From IMG/VR virus record IMGVR_UViG_3300048589_001333, positions 1 through 26,336 of that record: a stretch of 26,336 bases of DNA. One strand, written 5' to 3'. Shown here in pieces: positions 22,946 through 26,336 of this stretch (positions are counted from its first letter, which is position 1; each line of letters opens with the position of its first letter). This DNA comes from a virus. The position numbers were made by a program, and so were the translations under genes. The notes beneath the pieces were generated by a model, which ran no database searches, was not told where the DNA came from, and saw only the letters and a list, made by a program, of their open reading frames with translations.

Positions 22946-23550
22946 CCGCGCTGTTCCAGCACTACCTGCCGCCGGCGCCGGCGATGCTGCCCTACGTCTC
23001 GGGGCGCTTCTACGCCTCGCAGCATGCGCGCGCGGTCGGCGGCGCCGTCGCGATGACGGCGAACCGGCTGTACTGCGTCCCCTACGTGCTGGCCCGGCCC
23101 GGGCTTTTCTCGGCCATGGCGGTGAGCGTGACGACCGGCGCGGCCGGCCTCCTGCGCATGGCGCTGGCCGCCGACAATGGCGCCGGCCGGCCGGGGACGG
23201 TGATCGAGGAGCCGGTGGCGGACGCCGACACCACCTCGACCGGCAGTGCGATCTGCCCCTTCGCGCAGCCGCGCTGGATCCCGGCTGGGGTCTGGTGGCT
23301 GCTGTTCTGCTTTTCCGGCACGCCCTCGGTGCGTGGCACCAGCACGCAGGCGTTCAGCGGCGGGAACACGCTGCTGCTCGGCTCGGCCGCGGCGGATGGC
23401 GGCGCCGGTGGCGGCACCACCGGCAGTGAGAACGGCTTCTTCGCGGCGCTGACCCATCAGGCCGGCGTGCCGATCATGCCCAGCCCGCCGAACGGGCTGT
23501 CCTATCTCGTCAACGCGGCGACGCCGCTGCCGACGCTCAGGGCCGCGTGA
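22942..23550 (+). CDS. Putative phage structural/fibre-like protein, 202 aa
   Basis: The start overlaps the previous stop. The segment SGRFYASQHARAVGGAVAMT, then RLYCVPYVLARPGLFSAMAV and GLLRMALAADNGAGRPGTVI, follows a beta-sandwich pattern I associate with C-terminal or accessory domains of phage tail and head fibres. The middle continues with WIPAGVWWLLFCFSG. A Gly/Ala-rich loop (about 145-165) is followed by a proline-rich end. It lies before gpW and portal genes, an unusual place for a fibre, so a head decoration protein is also possible. Confidence 0.6.
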   Translation: MTALFQHYLPPAPAMLPYVSGRFYASQHARAVGGAVAMTANRLYCVPYVLARPGLFSAMAVSVTTGAAGLLRMALAADNGAGRPGTVIEEPVADADTTSTGSAICPFAQPRWIPAGVWWLLFCFSGTPSVRGTSTQAFSGGNTLLLGSAAADGGAGGGTTGSENGFFAALTHQAGVPIMPSPPNGLSYLVNAATPLPTLRAA

Positions 23551-23786
23551 TGGATCCGACTGTTCTCGCCTGGGCGCTGGCGCAGCCCGCCGGCAGCCGC
23601 GCGGCGACGCTGGCCGCGACCTATACCGGCGGTACCACGCGCGTGACCTTCGACGGCCGCACAGTCGAATACCGCTCGCTGGACGAACTCGGCCGCGCGC
23701 TGGCGGTGCTGCACGCGGCGGAGAACAGCGCCGCGCGTCGCCCCAGCGTCACCTTCGCCAGCTTCTCACGCGCAGTAAGCAGGTGA
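23550..23786 (+). CDS. gpW-like head-tail joining protein
   Basis: A 78-residue protein; the ATG at 23550 overlaps the previous TGA. It has the gpW pattern: an N-terminal helix (PTVLAWALAQPAGSRAATLA), a beta-hairpin (TTRVTFDGRTVEYRSL) and a second helix (DELGRALAVLHAAENSAARR). gpW closes the lambda portal channel and allows tail attachment. As in lambda the gene is immediately before the portal gene and its stop overlaps the portal ATG (23784-23788). Size and order support the call. Confidence 0.85.
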   Translation: MDPTVLAWALAQPAGSRAATLAATYTGGTTRVTFDGRTVEYRSLDELGRALAVLHAAENSAARRPSVTFASFSRAVSR

Positions 23787-25261
23787 TGGGCCGTCTCCGT
23801 GATGCATGGAATGTCCTGCGCGGCTATGCCGCGGCGCAGGACCATCGGGCCTCCGCCTGGGCGCCCTCCGGCGGCAGCGCCAATGCCGAGGTCGGCATGG
23901 CCGCGGCGACGGTCGCCCGCCGCGCCCGCGATGCCGTCCGCAACGATCCCTATGCAAGCCGTATCGTCGACCTGTGGACCGGAAACGCCGTCGGCGCCGG
24001 CATCACCACCCGCTGGCCCGACGACGCCCACGGCCGCGCCTGGCAGCGTTGGGCGGAGAGCACCGCCTGTGATGCCGAGGGGCGGCTCGATCTGTACGGT
24101 CTGCAGGCGCTGGTCATGCGGGCGGTGGTCGAAAGCGGCGAGTGCTTCGTGCGCTTCTTGATGGTGCCGCCATCGCCTGCCAATCCGATCGCCTTGCGGC
24201 TGCAGGTGCTGGAGGCGGACCACCTCGACGCCGCGCGCAACGGCATGGTGGAGGGCGCCCCGACCATCCAGGGCATCGCGCTCGGCGAGGCCGGTGCGCC
24301 GATCGGCTACTGGCTGCATCGCGTCCACCCCGGCGCGGCGTGGATCCTACTGGGGGCGACCTGGCAGAGCAGCCAGCGCATCCCGGCCTCCGAGGTGCTG
24401 CACGTCTATCGCAAGCGCCGGCCCGGCCAGCTGCGCGACGTCTCGTGGCTCGCGCCAGTGCTGCTGCGGCTGCGCGATCTCGGCGACTACGAGGCCGCGC
24501 TGCTCATGAAGGCGAAGATCGAGGCTTGCCTCGCCGCGGTGGTGACGGAGGAGGGCGACGAGGCCCTGACCGGCGCCGCCGCCGGCCTGCTGCGGGATGC
24601 GCAGGGTCGGACGGTCGAGAGCTTTGAGCCGGGGATGATCCTGTATCGCCGCGGCATGGGCTCGGTTGAGGTGGTGAACCCCTCGGGCGGAGGCAGCCAT
24701 GCCGCCTTTGCTCGCCGCGCGCTGGAGGCTGCTGCCGTCGGCGCTGGGCTGACCTACGACCAGGTCTCTGGCGACCTGACCCAGGCGAACTACTCCAGCC
24801 TCCGGGCCGGTAAGATCGAGTTCCGCCGCCTCTGCGAGCAGGTCCAGTACGGGATGCTGATCCCCATGCTGGTGCGACCGATCGCCGAGCGCTTCCATCA
24901 GCAGGGAGCGCTGCTCGGGCTGTGGGCGGCGGAGATGCCGGACGGCGTCAGCCACGTCCCGCCGGCGCACGAGATGATCGACCCGCTCAAGGACACCACC
25001 GCCCTGATCGCGCAGGTCCGTGCCGGCTTCGTGCCGCAGCCCGAGGCCGCGGGCGCCTTCGGTTACGACTTCCGCACCGCAGTGGAGATGATCCGTGAGG
25101 CCAATGCCCTGCTCGATGAAGCGGGCATCTCGCTCGACACCGATCCGCGCCGCGTCGCGAAGTCTGGCGCGGCGCAGGACGCCGCGCAGATGGCTGCCGT
25201 CGAGATCGCGGCGACCGGCGCCGCCACCACGCTCAATGAGGAGCGGTCCTCGCAGGGTTAA
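23786..25261 (+). CDS. Portal protein, lambda gpB-like
   Basis: The 491-residue product starts at the ATG overlapping the gpW stop. Typical lambda-family portal segments are present: RRARDAVRNDPYASRIVDLW, TGNAVGAGITTRWP, VVESGECFVRFLMVPPSP, LQVLEADHLDAARNG, VLHVYRKRRPGQLRDVSWLA, GLTYDQVSGDLTQANYSSLR and AGKIEFRRLCEQVQYGMLIP. It forms the dodecameric ring through which DNA enters the capsid. Length and order are complete. Downstream one expects the prohead protease directly; here 594 bp containing a minus-strand cupin gene intervene. Confidence 0.95.
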   Translation: MGRLRDAWNVLRGYAAAQDHRASAWAPSGGSANAEVGMAAATVARRARDAVRNDPYASRIVDLWTGNAVGAGITTRWPDDAHGRAWQRWAESTACDAEGRLDLYGLQALVMRAVVESGECFVRFLMVPPSPANPIALRLQVLEADHLDAARNGMVEGAPTIQGIALGEAGAPIGYWLHRVHPGAAWILLGATWQSSQRIPASEVLHVYRKRRPGQLRDVSWLAPVLLRLRDLGDYEAALLMKAKIEACLAAVVTEEGDEALTGAAAGLLRDAQGRTVESFEPGMILYRRGMGSVEVVNPSGGGSHAAFARRALEAAAVGAGLTYDQVSGDLTQANYSSLRAGKIEFRRLCEQVQYGMLIPMLVRPIAERFHQQGALLGLWAAEMPDGVSHVPPAHEMIDPLKDTTALIAQVRAGFVPQPEAAGAFGYDFRTAVEMIREANALLDEAGISLDTDPRRVAKSGAAQDAAQMAAVEIAATGAATTLNEERSSQG

Positions 25262-25303
25262 TGGTGTGGTGTCGCGACTCCCGATAGGCGTGCTGGTGCT
25301 ATT

Positions 25304-25711
25304 CTACCGGATCGGATCCAGGAATGGCGTGTCTGGTTCCGCCACATAGAAGATTACAACCTTCGTCGGCTCGGTGGCGCTTCGGTTGTAGCCAGTCATG
25401 CGGACATTCGGCGGTTCCACCATGGATTGGCCGGCCCGAACCGTAATCGCCTCGCGCCCCTCCATCTCGAGAGTGAAGACCCCCTCCAGGATGTAGACCG
25501 TCACTGGAAAGCGGTGCGTATGGAAGACCGTGCTCTGGCCGGGGTTGATGGTCGCCGTCATCACGCTGACCTGCTGGCGCTCGCCGCGCGGCATTCCCTG
25601 GACTGTCTCCTGCAGCAGAAGATTGGGCCGCGCAGGCGGCTGCTGCGCCAGCGCCGGATAACAGGCGATCAGGGTTGCGACGGTGCAGGTCAGGCCGGTT
25701 CGGTGCTGCAT
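25304..25711 (-). CDS. Secreted cupin-fold protein (moron)
   Basis: The ATG at 25711 follows AGGAG; the in-frame GTG at 25720 is less likely because it sits almost on that site. The 135-residue protein has a signal peptide (residues 1-22, hydrophobic LTCTVATLIACYPALA, likely cut before QQ). A small cupin barrel follows with His64 and His66 in GQSTVFHTHRFP and a typical VTVYILEGVFTLEMEG. The usual Glu after HxH is not conserved, and the second cupin motif (EPPNVRMTGYN) lacks the expected His, so metal binding may be reduced. It lies antisense between portal and protease, with less biased codons, like an inserted moron. The periplasmic role is unknown. Confidence 0.8.
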   Translation of the reverse strand: MQHRTGLTCTVATLIACYPALAQQPPARPNLLLQETVQGMPRGERQQVSVMTATINPGQSTVFHTHRFPVTVYILEGVFTLEMEGREAITVRAGQSMVEPPNVRMTGYNRSATEPTKVVIFYVAEPDTPFLDPIR

Positions 25712-25855
25712 CTTGCTCACTCCTAGCCGAAGGCCAGAACGCTAGCACGCGCGTCCAACCGTCTGCATCGGAATCGGTGCGCACCAGCGAACGCTGACAT
25801 CCCCCGGCAATTCGGTGGGTCGGGGTCACAGGGCCGCTCAGACGAGGATTACAGC

Positions 25856-26336
25856 ATGACGACCTTGGCCGACCCGAGCGGCAGCGATGCCGCGCCGGAA
25901 CACGCCGCTATGCTCGATCAAACGCCCACCGCTGTGCAGTCGCTCGTGGCGCAGCGCGCCATCACCGCGCCTGCCACCGTCGATCGCGCTTCGCGCACCG
26001 TCGAGGTGGTGTGGTCGACCGGCGCCCGCGCCCGCAACTTCGTCCCCGCCCTCGGCCGGATCACCGAGGAGCTGGAGATGTCGCCGAACGCGGTGCGGAT
26101 GGAGGCGCTGCGCTCCGGCCAGGCCCCGGTGCTCGACACCCATCGCCGCGGCGGCGCGCGCGACGTGCTCGGTCGCGTCACCGCCGCCCGCCTCGAGCGC
26201 GGGCGCGGCTATGCCACGCTGCAGTTCAGCTCCGCCGCCGACGTCGAGCCGGTCTGGCAGCGCATCGCCGAAGGCACGCTACGGGCAGTGAGCGTCGGCT
26301 ATCGCGTGCACCGCTACGAGCCGCGGCCCGACGCCG
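25856..26336 (+). CDS. Prohead protease (partial; continues past window)
   Basis: The ATG at 25856 has GAGG at 25844-25847, and the frame is open for 160 codons to the window end. The sequence FVPALGRITEELEMSPNAVR, PVLDTHRRGGARDVLGRV and GTLRAVSVGYRVHRYEPR matches the caudovirus prohead protease family. His96 (in LDTH) and Ser146 (in SVGY) are the likely catalytic residues. These enzymes cut scaffold and capsid delta domains during maturation. In some lambda-type phages the protease is fused to capsid or scaffold sequences, and the remainder outside the window could show this. Confidence 0.85.
   Translation, partial: MTTLADPSGSDAAPEHAAMLDQTPTAVQSLVAQRAITAPATVDRASRTVEVVWSTGARARNFVPALGRITEELEMSPNAVRMEALRSGQAPVLDTHRRGGARDVLGRVTAARLERGRGYATLQFSSAADVEPVWQRIAEGTLRAVSVGYRVHRYEPRPDA

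Overview
The window is very GC-rich apart from a few short islands. It looks like the left part of an integrated, lambda/HK97-type tailed prophage in an alphaproteobacterium. The family mix (DUF2924 and an HTH partner beside a large serine recombinase, DUF3489, DUF6511, DUF6456-like, DUF5943-like) fits a Rhodospirillales/Acetobacteraceae-like host; that host call is inference. The right end of the prophage is not reached: the window stops inside the prohead protease gene.

Layout. (1) 1-288 is the 3' end of a lower-GC gene, probably host or flanking DNA. (2) 346-2799, minus strand, is a tightly overlapping integration operon (small protein, DUF2924 protein, large serine recombinase, HTH partner). 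(3) 2885-3616, minus, is an L,D-transpeptidase lipoprotein, a likely lysogenic-conversion gene. (4) 3708-4484, minus, is a CI/LexA-like S24 repressor, divergent across a 100-bp operator region from a Cro-like small HTH protein at 4585. (5) 4585-14115, plus, is a long early operon with mostly 4-bp stop/start overlaps: a Holliday-junction-resolvase-like nuclease, small phage proteins, a Sak4-type recombinase ATPase, a DUF669 SSB-like protein, a Cas4/RecB-like nuclease, an SF2 helicase, a 15-residue-repeat protein, a DUF6511 protein, a Prim-Pol/PriCT-2/DUF3987-like replicative protein, and small proteins ending with a DUF6456-like protein. (6) 14125-14709, minus, is an unrecognised orphan. (7) 15076-17797, plus, holds two ParB-domain DNA methyltransferases of different motif-IV type, preceded by a cluster of GGTTCGCAG repeats. 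(8) 17774-18307, minus, is a V4R/DUF5943-like accessory protein. (9) 18480-19645, plus, is a small protein and a DUF3489 protein with a two-hairpin leader, followed by a small convergent minus-strand ORF. (10) 20108-26336, plus, is the head cassette: Nu1-like small terminase, GpA-type large terminase, two putative structural proteins, gpW-like joiner, portal and prohead protease. A secreted cupin gene on the opposite strand sits between portal and protease.

Working together: the repressor/Cro-like switch controls the leftward integration/lysogeny genes and the rightward early operon. The early operon supplies a self-contained recombination and replication machine. The methyltransferases probably modify phage DNA before packaging by the terminase. 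The minus-strand genes in between (transpeptidase, orphan, V4R-like protein, cupin) have the arrangement of morons. The main unexplained items are the 15-aa repeat protein, the GGTTCGCAG iterons, the AT-rich inverted-repeat island after the primase gene, the DUF3489 leader hairpins, and the orphan at 14125-14709.
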